A stretch of DNA of 64,000 nucleotides, from contig NW_023501062.1 of NCBI RefSeq assembly GCF_014066305.1, positions 362,501-426,500 on the forward strand, read 5' to 3'. Positions 23,673 to 33,847 of the stretch are shown piece after piece. The notes beneath the pieces are model-generated. The model was not told the DNA's origin, made no database searches, and saw nothing but the letters and a program-made list of their open reading frames with translations. The translations under genes and the position numbers were made by a program. How positions within the stretch are numbered: position 1 is the first letter of the stretch; the number at the start of each line of letters is the position of its first letter. This stretch comes from Letharia columbiana. Its lineage: Eukaryota > Ascomycota > Lecanoromycetes > Lecanorales > Parmeliaceae.

Positions 23673-25277
23673 ATGTCGTCTTTCAAGATCACATTGTTGA
23701 TTTGCCTCTGCCTGGTCTCAACCTTGACTGCGAATCCAATTCACAGGATTAGAGAACTCGACTCTGTTCCTGCGAAAGGTTTTCAAGCCCTACACGGGTC
23801 GAGGTCCCTATTTACAACGTCCAACACCAACAGGAAACTTTGCAGTTCGTCAGACAGATCTTGCAAGCTACATCGCAGAACTCGAGACTTCTACATATGG
23901 AGAGCCCGCCCGCTCGAGCTCATCCTTCCTATTCATTACGCAGTCCCAGTGCTCCAGGAATTCTGCAATGCAACACTAACACAAGTCAACGAGCAGTGGT
24001 CGTTACAAGCCCCGTTACCTAGCTTCTGGATCAAACAAGGCAACTTGGAGCTCTTTTTCCGCTCGGTGGGCGGACCGATACCATGGTCTCTCGTAGCAAG
24101 ATTTGCCACAAAGATGCTTTGCGCGACGCAGCTGGGATGGCTTGGCACGTATGAGATTATATACCAGAATGGCGCGGCGAACCAGGCTGTCGGGGTGACC
24201 CTGCGGATTGCCAACAATCAGCTCCCATCGCCGCAACACCATCTGACCAAATCAAGGACAGTAGAGGCTGCTGAAAAAACGGATTTGAAGAAGCGTAACC
24301 AAATTCATCTAATCTCCTTCAAGGTCCATGACTCTATAGTGCCAGTCTCCATCGCGGCACCCTGTGTAAAAGCCTTCTTCGACGCCATCGCCGCTGAAGC
24401 TTCTAACGCTTGGACGTCCCGACCAGAAACAGCACTGTTAACCGTGACTCAAGGATCCTTCCAGCTGACCGTGTCGTGCCTGGGAGCCCGAATCCCATGG
24501 CCTATGCGTACGTATTTCGGATTCCATATTTCCTCCTCTGGACCAGATCTTGAGCCTTGAGACACAGCTTGAGAGTCTACTCTGTAGACATGTTGCAAGG
24601 CTCAACATGCCCTGTCGGATAGGCAATACTGACTCCGAAATTATATCTTAGTCGTGTCCGCTGCGCAGAAATTCTCTTCCTATGCGGATCACCGCTGGGC
24701 CAACACCTTTGACGCTTTCTACGAAGAAGCCGAGTTCGGCATCACGGTCGCCCCGAGCCTGCGCCTCTTGCAACGGTCGACCGGGCCCCGCTTGACCGCC
24801 AACGCCCTACCCCCGAGAGGGAACCTCCAGCGTCCCAGCCCGCCGGCCCGCTCGACCGCGCCCCTCCGGCCCCGCGCCCCCACCACCACCACCAGGCCCC
24901 CGTCCCCGGCGATCAGAGTCACCAGCTTCATCCGGACCGCCGCCCTCGTCCCCACCGCCCTCGCCGCCGCCCAGCTCGAAGACTTCTACACCATCCTCGC
25001 CACCAAGATCGAAACGGGCCAGCTGGCCCACCGCCGCCCGGCCCGCACCGTCGTCTGCTCCCTCTGGGACTTCGAGCTCGTCTTCTCCTGCGACCGCATC
25101 GACGTGCCCTGGAGCTTCGTCCAGGCCTTCGCCATCGACATGGCCGAGTGGTCGTCCAGGGGGTTCACCGGCCTCTACGAGGCCACGGTGAGGGGGGAGG
25201 GCCCGCTGAGTGGGCTGGTCTTTGTGGTGCAGATGAGGCTGAAGGGGAAGGGTCGACGGTCGCCGTTTCTCGTGTGA
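23673..25277 (+). CDS. Secreted protein with three copies of an unrecognised domain of about 100 residues
   Basis: Exons 23673-24507 and 24652-25277 give 486 residues. A signal peptide is clear (MSSFKITLLICLCLVSTLTA, cleavage near residue 20). Three internal repeats share a core: GNLELFFRSVGGPIPWSLVA (about residues 123-142), GSFQLTVSCLGARIPWPMLV (about 261-280) and DFELVFSCDRIDVPWSFVQA in the third. Each is followed by an aromatic/Gly segment such as GWLGTYEIIY or GFTGLYEATV and a stretch rich in V and L ending LRI, LRL or MRL. Linkers are Pro/Thr/Arg-rich. The IPW motif and the preceding F/L-x-L are the constant points. No known family comes to mind. The third copy and its linker (24780-25270) are much more GC-rich than the first copy. 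The intron is introner-like and sits inside copy 2 just after IPWPM. Confidence 0.8.
24508..24651 (+). mobile_element. Introner-like intron (ILE-C) in the triplicated secreted protein gene
   Basis: 144-nt intron, GTACGTATTTCGGATTCC at the start and GGCAATACTGACTCCGAAAT followed by TATATCTTAG at the end. The 5' TTTCGGA is complementary to the 3' TCCGAAA. Inside, TGAGCCTTG pairs with CAAGGCTCA and GTCTAC with GTAGAC. Confidence 0.7.
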
Positions 25278-25605
25278 GGTCGCGGGTCCTCTACTCTACC
25301 GAGTCCGCCGGTTCTGGCCAAAATCATGGGGGGTTTCCGCTGCCGCCCACCTTGTAGACCTTACCCCCCACCGAGGATTTCAGCAGCAGCCAGGATATCG
25401 TAATCACATACTGTTGGGAAATCAATTGTATTGGTTACAGATTCCGTTAATGCTACAATCACCTCCATGACTTCTGAACACACATCATGCTATCACATGT
25501 CTATATGCATGAGATTGAAGGCCTCGCTATGCATGCAATGCTTGCTCAATTATCCACCAGACAGGCGTGAAACACCGGGTATCTATCCATCTTCAATATT
25601 GCCAC
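25278..25605. other. Intergenic region, convergent 3' ends
   Basis: 328 bp, AT-richer than the neighbouring exon. Likely the two 3' UTRs; nothing else seen. Confidence 0.5.
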
Positions 25606-27200
25606 TTACTCCTTCATGACCTCGCCCTGTATCATCGCGTCGCTAGGGTGCTTGGTCTCCGTGGCATGCCCGTTCGCATTAGCAAAGGCACTGCTGTCGT
25701 CGAGTGGGATGGACATCCATCCTTTGATTGACCCGTCTGTCGCCAGTATCTTGTGGTCTTGAGCCAACTGGAAGGCCTGATCCCCTTCCGGCTGCTCCAA
25801 ACCAGGCGTATTAGAGATTTCCAATTCCATATCCAAAGCGGAAGTGTCTGCGACTTTGACACCACTCCTCCTCAACGACTCCAATATCGCGCGAACATTG
25901 AGACGCAATGTACGTTCAGGATCCTCCACCTTGAAAATCTTTCTCGTTGCCCACGGAAATAATGGGCCAAAATCCGACTGCGAAAGATGTGCTGAGGCGA
26001 TGGGATAGAAAATGTGCGGTTTTGCTACCAGAGCGGAGGTTTCCCCTACAGGTGACGAGATGGCGCGTTTCGTTTCCCGCAAGTTGGAGGTCCATTTGAA
26101 GAACGCTTCGCTGAGAACGGCCAAAGGCGGAGACCCACTCCTCGATTTGTAAGCGGGAAGCGGTTTGGACCAGAGGTAGGAAGTCGAACTACTCAGGAGT
26201 GGAAGGGTCCAAAGATCTAGGAGGGTTATGGTTGAAGAGGGTGTCACTTGAGAGACTAGTGAGGAATCCGAAGTTGGACGGTAGAGCGGTGCGTAGCCAT
26301 TGGATGGGTGAGATTCATGATAGTAGACCGATTTGATAAATTGCACCACTGTTGCTGCCCCGAATGAGTGGCCGGACCAGGAGATCTTGCCCGGTGTGTG
26401 GACGTCGAGCGCGGAGGCGAACATGGCCAAAAGACCAGGACCCTGAGAAGTTCGAGCTCCAATGTTGTGCAATTGCATTGGATTGCGGTCGAGTTTGAGC
26501 AGCACTTCATGTATTGTGCCCAACTCCCAAAGCCGTATTTTCAGCTGCGTGTTCCGGTTCTCATCCACCTCCGGCGACGGCTTGTGGGGAAGAGCTCGGT
26601 AATCCACAACTTTTCGTGGGGATCCATCCGTAGAATGTATAACGGATATCGGAGCACTGCCGTCTCTGTGCTCCGGCGTTACGACTACCATTCCATGGCT
26701 TGCCAATGAGCCAGTCAAGTGGCTGTAGGCATTTTTCGTTCCCCCCAGGCCGTGTGAAAATACCATGACCGGCCATCGTCCTATCTGTTCTGGCGGAGGA
26801 AGGAGTGGCGCGTCTTGCGAAGCAGGGATCGTGGTATGGAAAACGAGGCGGAGAATTGGTAGGTAGCTAGAAAAGTGATATTAGATCCATGGTTCCTGGA
26901 ACTTGCTTGAGTGAAATACCTGAGAAACGATGCCAGTCGAGGACCAGCGCTTAAGAATCGAGCATATGCGCGGAAATATTCCCCTTGGGGACTCGGTAAC
27001 CAGTACACGGATTTGGGCTTCGTAGGTTCGCAAGGGTAGAAAAGTCGGAAGCTGACAGTGGTTACGTTCGCGTCCGGAGGCGGATTGCTCGTGGGTAGAT
27101 CTGAGATTGGTATCTCTAGCTCCTGAGTACCGACATTGTAGGGGCCTGTGTAAGCAGGAAAGGAAGGAACAGGGTTTAAGCGGGAGAGAAGAGAGGACAT
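25606..27200 (-). CDS. Platelet-activating factor acetylhydrolase-like esterase
   Basis: Exons 26920-27200 and 25606-26866 with a 53-nt intron (GTATTT to TTCTAG) give 513 residues. The start is the ATG at 27200 (MSSLLSRLNPVPSFPAY); the codon at 27209 is GTG. Family features are VSFRLFYPCEP near the N-terminus, the oxyanion-hole segment MVFSHGLGG at about residue 128, PEHRDGSAP, and the nucleophile elbow SWSGHSFGAATVV with the serine at about residue 261. This is an alpha/beta hydrolase of the plasma/cytosolic type II PAF-acetylhydrolase family, which removes short or oxidised acyl chains from phospholipids. No signal peptide, so probably intracellular. The C-terminal 60 residues are variable. 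Activity is inferred from family only. Confidence 0.88.
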
Positions 27201-27840
27201 TGTGGGCACGCGAGCATCAATGCTGAGAGTGATTGGGATCTATTAGCGCTATTATTTACAAACAAACTCCATGCAATACTGAAGAGACTGTGGGAGAAAA
27301 AAAAAAGGAAAAAGGAAAAAGCAAAAGGAGGCGAATAGAAATTAAGGGATGGATGCAATAATGCCAAATGCCATGATATCGTGACGTTTTTTTTGCCATC
27401 CGGAGAGAAATTTTGTGAAGAAAATTGCCGCTCGGGGTTCCCGCCGCGCTTGTACGGCGGACGAGGGCTGACACTACGACAAAACTAAAACCAATTATTT
27501 CTTCTTCTCGCGACTTTAAAGAGATACTTGAAGAGGTTTCTTTAAGAAATATTTTAGAGAGATACTTTAGAGGATTTTTTATAAGATACTCGAGGGGAAT
27601 TTGAAAGATTATTCGAGGATATACTTTTGAAGATACTTAAGGAGGATACTTTAGAGAGTATTTAAAGACTTACTCGAGGGATTTCTTAAAGAGTTACTCG
27701 AGAAATCACTTGAACAAATACTCGAAGTACGATAAAGAAGTAAGGATTTACGGGAAATTCCGCGTAAAGTCCCGTAGAATAATTTTTTTTTTTTTTTGCG
27801 AAGGACTTTATAAAATATTCGATTATAGTATTAATTATTA

Positions 27841-28529
27841 GGGGTTTTCAGAGTAACTTTTTCCCGCGTGGAATCGTCGGAGTGTCGGAGTTTCAGTGAT
27901 TTGCCACCAAAATCTGGTGGCGAATCACTAAAACTCCGAAACTCCGACGATTTTACCTTCGAGAATAACCGCCGAAAAAGTACGGTTATTATAGAATATT
28001 CAAATATTCGAATATTCGGACATTCGTAGATACTTCACGTAACTATTTCAGGTAAATTTCGAGTATTATTTAGGCCTTTTTATTCTTTCTATCTACCTCC
28101 TATACGCCTATATTCTTTTAACACGCCATAATAAAAAAGAGAAAGCTTATCGTTACTTCCACCGTCACTCCTTAACGTTACTCCACCGTTATTCCCTCTA
28201 ATACTTAAAAACCTCGTAACTCTAAGATTAAATGATTATAATAAGATGTAGATTTTATTATTAATTGATTTCGTATATAAGACGAGGAGAGTAAGCCGTA
28301 TAACTATGAGGACTGGAGTGGAGGCAATCACATCGATGGAGGCTAGAAAATACTCGAAGACACAGGGCTAATAACCATTAGGGCTAGGGCTAATAAGCGA
28401 ATTTCTGAAAATTCCATAGAAATCAGGTCTATTTGATAGTGGGGTGTTCAGGGTAGCCGAATATTCCACAGTAAGAAATCTGAAAATTCCACACTTTGAA
28501 TATTCCCACGGAGTTACTCTGAAAACCCC
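27841..28529. mobile_element. MITE-like element with perfect 18-bp terminal inverted repeats
   Basis: GGGGTTTTCAGAGTAACT at 27841-27858 is exactly the reverse complement of 28512-28529. A TA dinucleotide lies directly outside each end (27839-27840 and 28530-28531), as expected for a Tc1/mariner-like target-site duplication. The 689-bp interior has no open frame of note. It sits in the middle of the larger inverted-repeat structure. Confidence 0.75.
27874..27950. repeat. 36-bp inverted repeat with 5-nt loop
   Basis: Left arm 27874-27909 and right arm 27915-27950 pair with three mismatches around the loop AAATC, giving a strong hairpin in DNA or RNA. It lies close to the left end of the 689-bp element. 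Confidence 0.85.
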
Positions 28530-28544
28530 TATTATTATCTTATC

Positions 28545-28810
28545 GTAAGTACTCGAAAAAATATCCGGGAGAGTACTCGGGAGAGTACTTCGGAGAATAC
28601 CCTAAAGAGTACCTGGGAGAGTATCCGAGAGAGTACTTCGGAGAATACCTCGAACAGTACCTTAGAGAGTACCCCGGTGAATGCCCCGGAGAGTACCCCG
28701 AAGAGTACCTTAGAGAGTACCCCGGTGAATACCCCGGAGAGTACCCGGGAGAGTACTTCGGAGAATATCTCGGAGAGTATTCGGGAGAGTACCCCGCAGA
28801 GTAGCCCCTA
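28545..28810. repeat. 15-bp minisatellite
   Basis: About 17 imperfect units close to GAGAGTACCCCGGAG or GAGAGTACTTCGGAG. In the minus frame these read as pentapeptides of the type GYSPE, but no supported gene uses them. Confidence 0.8.
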
Positions 28811-28952
28811 AAGAGTGCCTTAAAAAGTACCTCTCGAAGAGTTAAGAATATTCTAAAAAGAATATTTTGAAGAGAGTTACTAGAAATCGCGAAGAAGAAA
28901 AATAGAATAAGGGAAAAAAAGTAAGGTAGTTTTGTCGTCAGTCGTCCGCCGT

Positions 28953-29520
28953 CGCTTGGCTTGAACAGGGCGCGCCTCGAATATTCGGAGCACAAGACCA
29001 CTGGACAATTAATGCATAAACTATAAAGCAAAGTACTGCTCAGAGCCTCAGGCCACTACTGAACAGTGCAGTCCCAACTCTAACAATTCCAGATGGTAGA
29101 CGCCCCTTTTCGGATAACCGAGGAGGTGCTGTTGCTAGATCGACTTACAAAGTGGTTACAAGCGCCGCGTCTCTTGACTGGCCAATATCAAAGCAAGGGT
29201 CCGAGTGGGAACAGGACGCATTCATTCGCCCCTGGAGGCGGTGGTATACAATCCCTTTCTTGGGGTTTTCCCCTGCCCTCTACTCCCGGGCACCCGAGCC
29301 TTTTGTACTTGGCACTTTGGTTCGAGCGAGCCCAGGCAGAGTGAGGCAGCTTGCTACTATAGCCCATCCGGCGGGACCAAAACTTTGGTTCATTGCTTTA
29401 GGTGACTATTCGTACGTCTGAGCCGTCGCTATTGTCTGTCTAGCCGATCAATCATCCTTTCCTTCACCTAATCTACATACGAGACACAGAACCTGGCGAC
29501 CAGCACAAGCTGCACACCTT
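28953..29520. other. Intergenic region
   Basis: 568 bp downstream of the NAN1 gene and beside the inverted-repeat element. A short frame at 29093-29344 has no recognisable domain. Nothing else supported. Confidence 0.45.
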
Positions 29521-32500
29521 TCATCTTTCCCCTTTGCCAAAGTAGAGACCCGCAACCCGTTCGAAAAGCTCCGCCACTGGAGGCAGAGCATATGTCGGAC
29601 CCACGTCAAACACCTCGGCCAGTCTGTCCTGGCTGACAACCACTGCCTCGTCATTCTCAAGGCGTGGCTCGTAAGTGACACTGCCAAAGTTGGCCATTGT
29701 AAGCCCAGCATCCTTGCTGGTATCGCCCTGGGTCAGCGTTCTTTGCCCACCGCCAAATAGGTCATAAAGTCCACGAGTTGGCGTCGCCTCATGCTCCGGC
29801 AATATCATAGGAACAGAGGGCATCGACTGGTGTGGTGTTATAGATCGAACCTGGGCCGCGGAGTCGATGGCATAGAACCCCTTTCTCCCTGCTGCAGACA
29901 GTAGTGCTGTGACTGCGCTGGGTAAGGGTGTCTGAAATTGAGGTATGGCATCGGCTGGATCGAAAATGAAAACCTGCGATCGCCGGCCGGTCTCTGCAGT
30001 TTGCGGTATTGCGATGGCGAAAAGTGAGTCCTGAGTATCTACTGCAAGATGGCTCAATGCGAATCGCTTTTCAGGTGATAGACCGTAGGCTGGCAGATCA
30101 ATACCATACTCCAGCTTGTCATCGACAAGATCATATACACAAAGCTCGTCCGCCAACGTTACGAGATACTTGTGGACGATGCCAAGACCCAGTAGTGGCC
30201 CAGCATACAGTCCGGTGTGCACGCTCTTGATCTCTCCCGTGTAAGTGTCAATGATGTAGATCGGAGATGCCATTTGAGATTGGAGGCCGGCAGCAAGGAT
30301 TGACCCATCCTGCGAATAAGCCAGCTTAGCACCCAGAAGGCCGTTCTCGGTAGAAAGCTCCGATACTTCCAGGGGTGTGATGTGCTGGCAGTGCCAAGCT
30401 GTCAGGCTCCTTCCATCTTTGCCCTTCACTACTAGACCATTCCTACGACGGATTGTTGGCTTCCACGTTTTCACTGTACCATCTTCACCAACAGTAGCGA
30501 AAGCAACAGAGCTCGGGTCTGAAACAAGATCAAGCACACGACCCTGATCATAGGGCTCGCCGGAAGGAGATGCATGTGGGTTGTCAATTCTCGAGATTAG
30601 CTCCCACACCTTTGTATCAACGTTCCACGACCAGAATTTTAGATATATCTCCTCACGGAAGACTAGCTCTTCTAATACCCTTTCCTGGTTGAAAGCAAAG
30701 GATTCTAAATCTCTCTTCGGTGGGATCCATTCATCCACAGAAGCGAGCCATTGCCCATCAGAGCTGGTCTGAATGTGGGTGACGTTAGGCTCCTCAACGA
30801 TATTGGATTCTGGACCCATATTCAGGGTCGTGACTTTCGTCCGCGTCAGAGCCTGCCGCGAAAATTGATGAGCTGCTCCAACATCGAAGGTTTGCAGATA
30901 AGATGCATTTGATGGCGTCATGGACAACTGTTTCGATGCGGTTGCAGATGGCACTGCTAATAGCACACGACCAGGACCAGAGAACGAGACGCAAGCCGGA
31001 CACCTAGACCTCTGGACTGTGCCCTTCCTTTGCGTCGCTGCAGTCACAGTACGTACAACTGGCAGTGGCAGTTTCGCTTGCTGATCAGCTGGTATCTGTA
31101 TGCCGGCGATGCTGAACGTTGGTTGAAGTTCAGAGGTAGAAAGAATCATGGCAGAGTTATCGGCCAGTCTGATGCCATAGGAAGATCCAAAAGGAGAGAC
31201 AACAATACTTTCGACGGCAGCCCCGAGATGAGGAAGATATTGTCGCCGTTCCGTCTCTAGCTGCCAGAGCACAAGCGTAGTCTCTTGACCTCCAGATATG
31301 ACATAATTGCCTTTACATGTTAGCGGATTCCAATTCTGGAATGGGAGAAACTCACCATCTGCGGACCACTTGACCGACTGAACAGCATTCCTGTGCCAAT
31401 GCAGTCGCCGAGGGATAACATCTAGTGAGCTCCCTTTGCCCGCACGATGATCTCTTTTGATGAGTTTCCGTAGCAGATCTTCGTAAATATGAATGGAGCC
31501 TTTCTGCCCTCCAACAACTATGTCGATGGCATTTGCCATTGACCTTTTCCTTTCGGACATCCTTTGGTCTTTAGACGGTCTGACCCTAACATCCGTACCG
31601 GTTATATATTCCGGACAATCGATGATTCGCCACCTATATGAAACGTCTTTCAATGAGGATGATGCAGGTTCGTCGGACGACCCAAACATCAGCTGTGATC
31701 CAGATGTAGCAACAATCACTCGACCATTTTCTAAGACCTTGACAGATGATACAGCTTGCGGATTTGTGAACAGTGTCTTGACATCGGTCTTCGCGCCATC
31801 CTCACCGCCTGCGAGACGATGTACTGAAAGCATCCACGACCCTTGCCCTTTCCTGTCCATTGTATAAACCAGGTCGCTACCAGAATCGCCTAGATTCTGC
31901 TTTGCCGTCACCAAAGAGTAGATAGACGAGGATATTCTCCAATGGCTAAGCCTCGAGCCTTCGATCCAGTCCCACTTTTCAATAATCCCAGATATCGTTG
32001 AAAGGTAAAGATGGTTCGGCGTCGTCGAAGAGAACGCAAATGCTGATATGCTATCAACTTTGTAAATTCGAAGTTGGCGCACAAGAAGCGATGTCGCAGT
32101 CGAATACACAGCGATTGAAGTGCCATATGCAATCAATAGAAACCTGGAGAATACTATTGTTAGAATACGAGAGAGTACGCTTGTCAAAACGCAGTGACCC
32201 ACTTCTCGTCCGGAGAAAAGACTGGATCCACATCAAGCATTTGTCCTCCCAAAGAATCTGAGACTTTCCACATCGCTGTCTCGACAGCCTTTTCTTTGCT
32301 CTCCTTCCCTTTTGGTCGTACAGTCCTGTCCTTGCGCTTCTCTTCATTTGACTTGTGCTTTCCCGTCAGCTCCTGACCGCCTCCTTTCTCTATTCTTCGG
32401 CTTTCAGGCCGGTTCCTCGATGGGCCGAATTGTCCTTTTTCCAACGACTTCCTCTCTCGTTTTTCTACCAATCCGGTATTATCGTCGACGTCTCCTGTCT

Positions 32501-32768
32501 TGATTCCATCCTTACGCCCGGACTCGTCTCGTTGCGGTTTCTCTGAGGCTTCTTTATTTCGCTTTGCAAGCCTGCGAGCGAGCTTCTCATTCCTCCTGTC
32601 AGAGGGCACCTGAGCAGGTCTTTGCTTTTCGCTGTGCTTTGATGCCTCAGTGGAGGAAGTTTGGGCTTGTGGTGCTCTCGTCGTGGTCGTTTTCTGCTTC
32701 TTGACTTTTTTCGGTTGTCCGGGAGTGGCTGACTCCTCGTCTGCCGTCTCGCGCTTCCTTTTGGACAT
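29521..32768 (-). CDS. NAN1: Nan1/Utp17 (WDR75), U3 snoRNP small-subunit processome protein
   Basis: Exons 32203-32768, 31356-32143 and 29521-31310 give 1047 residues. The first intron (32144-32202, GTGGGT to CTCCAG) yields SPDEKFLLIAYGTSIAVYS. A 45-nt phase-neutral intron (31311-31355, GTGAGT, branch CTAAC, AAAG acceptor) is likely, since removing it restores WSADGNYVISGGQET. The N-terminal 160 residues are Lys/Arg/Glu-rich (nucleolar-type tail). The rest is two WD40 propellers: LRIYKVDSISAF, LHWHRNAVQSVKWSADG, LVLWQLET, ATVGEDGTVKTWKP. The C-terminus (GPTYALPPVAELFERVAGL) is typical of this family. In yeast it belongs to the t-UTP (UtpA) group that loads early on pre-rRNA and supports 18S production. 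The gene is divergent from RPB10. Confidence 0.92.
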
Positions 32769-33033
32769 TGTCGATCACAGAAAGATCTGGAGAGCTGCTT
32801 GAGTCACGCTTCGGCAGTCTGCGACAGTTCAATCGTAATGCTCATCTGGACCGCGGGCATTGTGATTTTTCGACGTTGGCTCATCGAAAAGCAAAAGCCA
32901 CAAGGCTGATGTGATGCCGAGGATCTACCGAAATTTCTCGACCAACACAGAGACTCCGATCTTTAACAATTTCACGCCAACTATCGCTCTTTAGAATCTT
33001 TCATTCGGCGACGAGGAAAGCTGATCACACAAG
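32769..33033. promoter_or_regulatory. Shared bidirectional promoter of NAN1 and RPB10, with PAC-like sites
   Basis: 265 bp separate the two start codons. It contains GCTCATC at 32840-32846 and GCTCATCG at 32879-32886, the reverse complements of GATGAGC and CGATGAGC. The second matches the core of the PAC element known in yeast promoters of ribosome-biogenesis and Pol I/III genes. Function here is inferred. Confidence 0.5.
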
Positions 33034-33423
33034 ATGATCATTCCTGTCCGCTGTTTCTCGTGCGGCAAGGTATACAGGCGCCTCAAAAATCAGGCCTAGG
33101 GATGCTTTGTCTGACTCTACGTTCCAGGTGATTGGGGATATGTGGGAGAGCTACCTTAGGATGCTAGACGCAGGCATCGCAGATGGGTGAGGAAATTCTT
33201 GGCTTGCTGCCGTTTCTTTAGAGTCTGACATGGTCCGTAGCGATGCCATGGACAAGCTGGGATGCAAGCGTTTTTGTTGCCGGCGCATGATCATGACACA
33301 CGTGGATTTGATCGAGAAGCTGCTCAAGTCAGTCTATGAGCATTTAAGAATGACGCCTGAGCTGATACGTTGCTTAGATACGATCCCTCGGAGCGAGCTA
33401 GACTGAAAGCTCAGGGAACATGA
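33034..33423 (+). CDS. RPB10: RPB10, shared RNA polymerase I/II/III subunit (RPABC5)
   Basis: Four small exons: 33034-33069, 33128-33186, 33241-33327, 33378-33423, with introns of 50-58 nt. They encode 75 residues (yeast 70). The product starts MIIPVRCFSCGKVIGDMW and contains the zinc-binding CxxC near the N-terminus and the second pair in CKRFCCRRM, then MTHVDLIEKLLKYDPSERA. All zinc ligands are present. It is a structural core subunit of all three nuclear RNA polymerases. Each exon is too short to stand out on its own; the call rests on the spliced sequence, which matches the family along its whole length. Phases agree at all three joins. Confidence 0.95.
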
Positions 33424-33847
33424 CAGGACTCTGGAAGGAAGAGAACGGTAAATCGAGAGGCATTACAAGGATTTCATCAGGGAGGGAAACGAGTGCTATT
33501 ACACAGGCGTTGGAGCTACTCGTAGCATGGCGTATCCCATCATGCGCTTCGACTAGGAGAGGGAGCGTTCAGACTCGAATTTGCAGCAGTACCCTTGGTG
33601 TTAGGCCAGCACCAATCATACGATTGTGATACTTGGGGAAACCCGTCCATATTGCCGATACAGAATGGTCCCAAGCTAAATATTGGTATTTCACGAAGGA
33701 CAAGCCAATTGTCCCTAGTTGCCATAAGTTCTAATCGCAGCTATAAATGGTGCCGAGGATTAGCCAGCAATTTCTCCGCATTCACCATTTCTCCAAGCCA
33801 CTCATTAAGAAACTACACCTGAATGCACGTCCAAACTAACCGCTACA
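33424..33847. other. Intergenic region
   Basis: 424 bp between RPB10 and the DUF1479 gene, same strand. Nothing supported apart from the likely 3' UTR and promoter. Confidence 0.5.

Larger units (their letters stand above)
27454..28952. mobile_element. Long imperfect inverted-repeat structure, about 1.5 kb, AT-rich
   Basis: The ends are inverted copies: ACGGCGGACGA at 27454-27464 matches the reverse complement of 28942-28952, and CGACAAAACTA at 27477-27487 matches 28927-28937. Further in, TTCTTCTTCTCGCGA on the left resembles the complement of the right arm near 28888-28901. The arms then turn into degenerate 13-16 bp repeats on both sides, in opposite orientation. No intact coding sequence is present; the frame 28540-29031 (minus) only translates the repeat. 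Likely a non-autonomous or decayed element. Confidence 0.6.

Noticed and set aside
28540..29031. Minus-strand frame with GYSP-type pentapeptide repeats
   Set aside because: It only translates the 15-bp minisatellite inside the inverted-repeat structure; no domain, no supporting splice or start context.
29300..29345. GGTTCGAG segment resembling a tRNA B box
   Set aside because: No A box at the right distance and no cloverleaf can be drawn.
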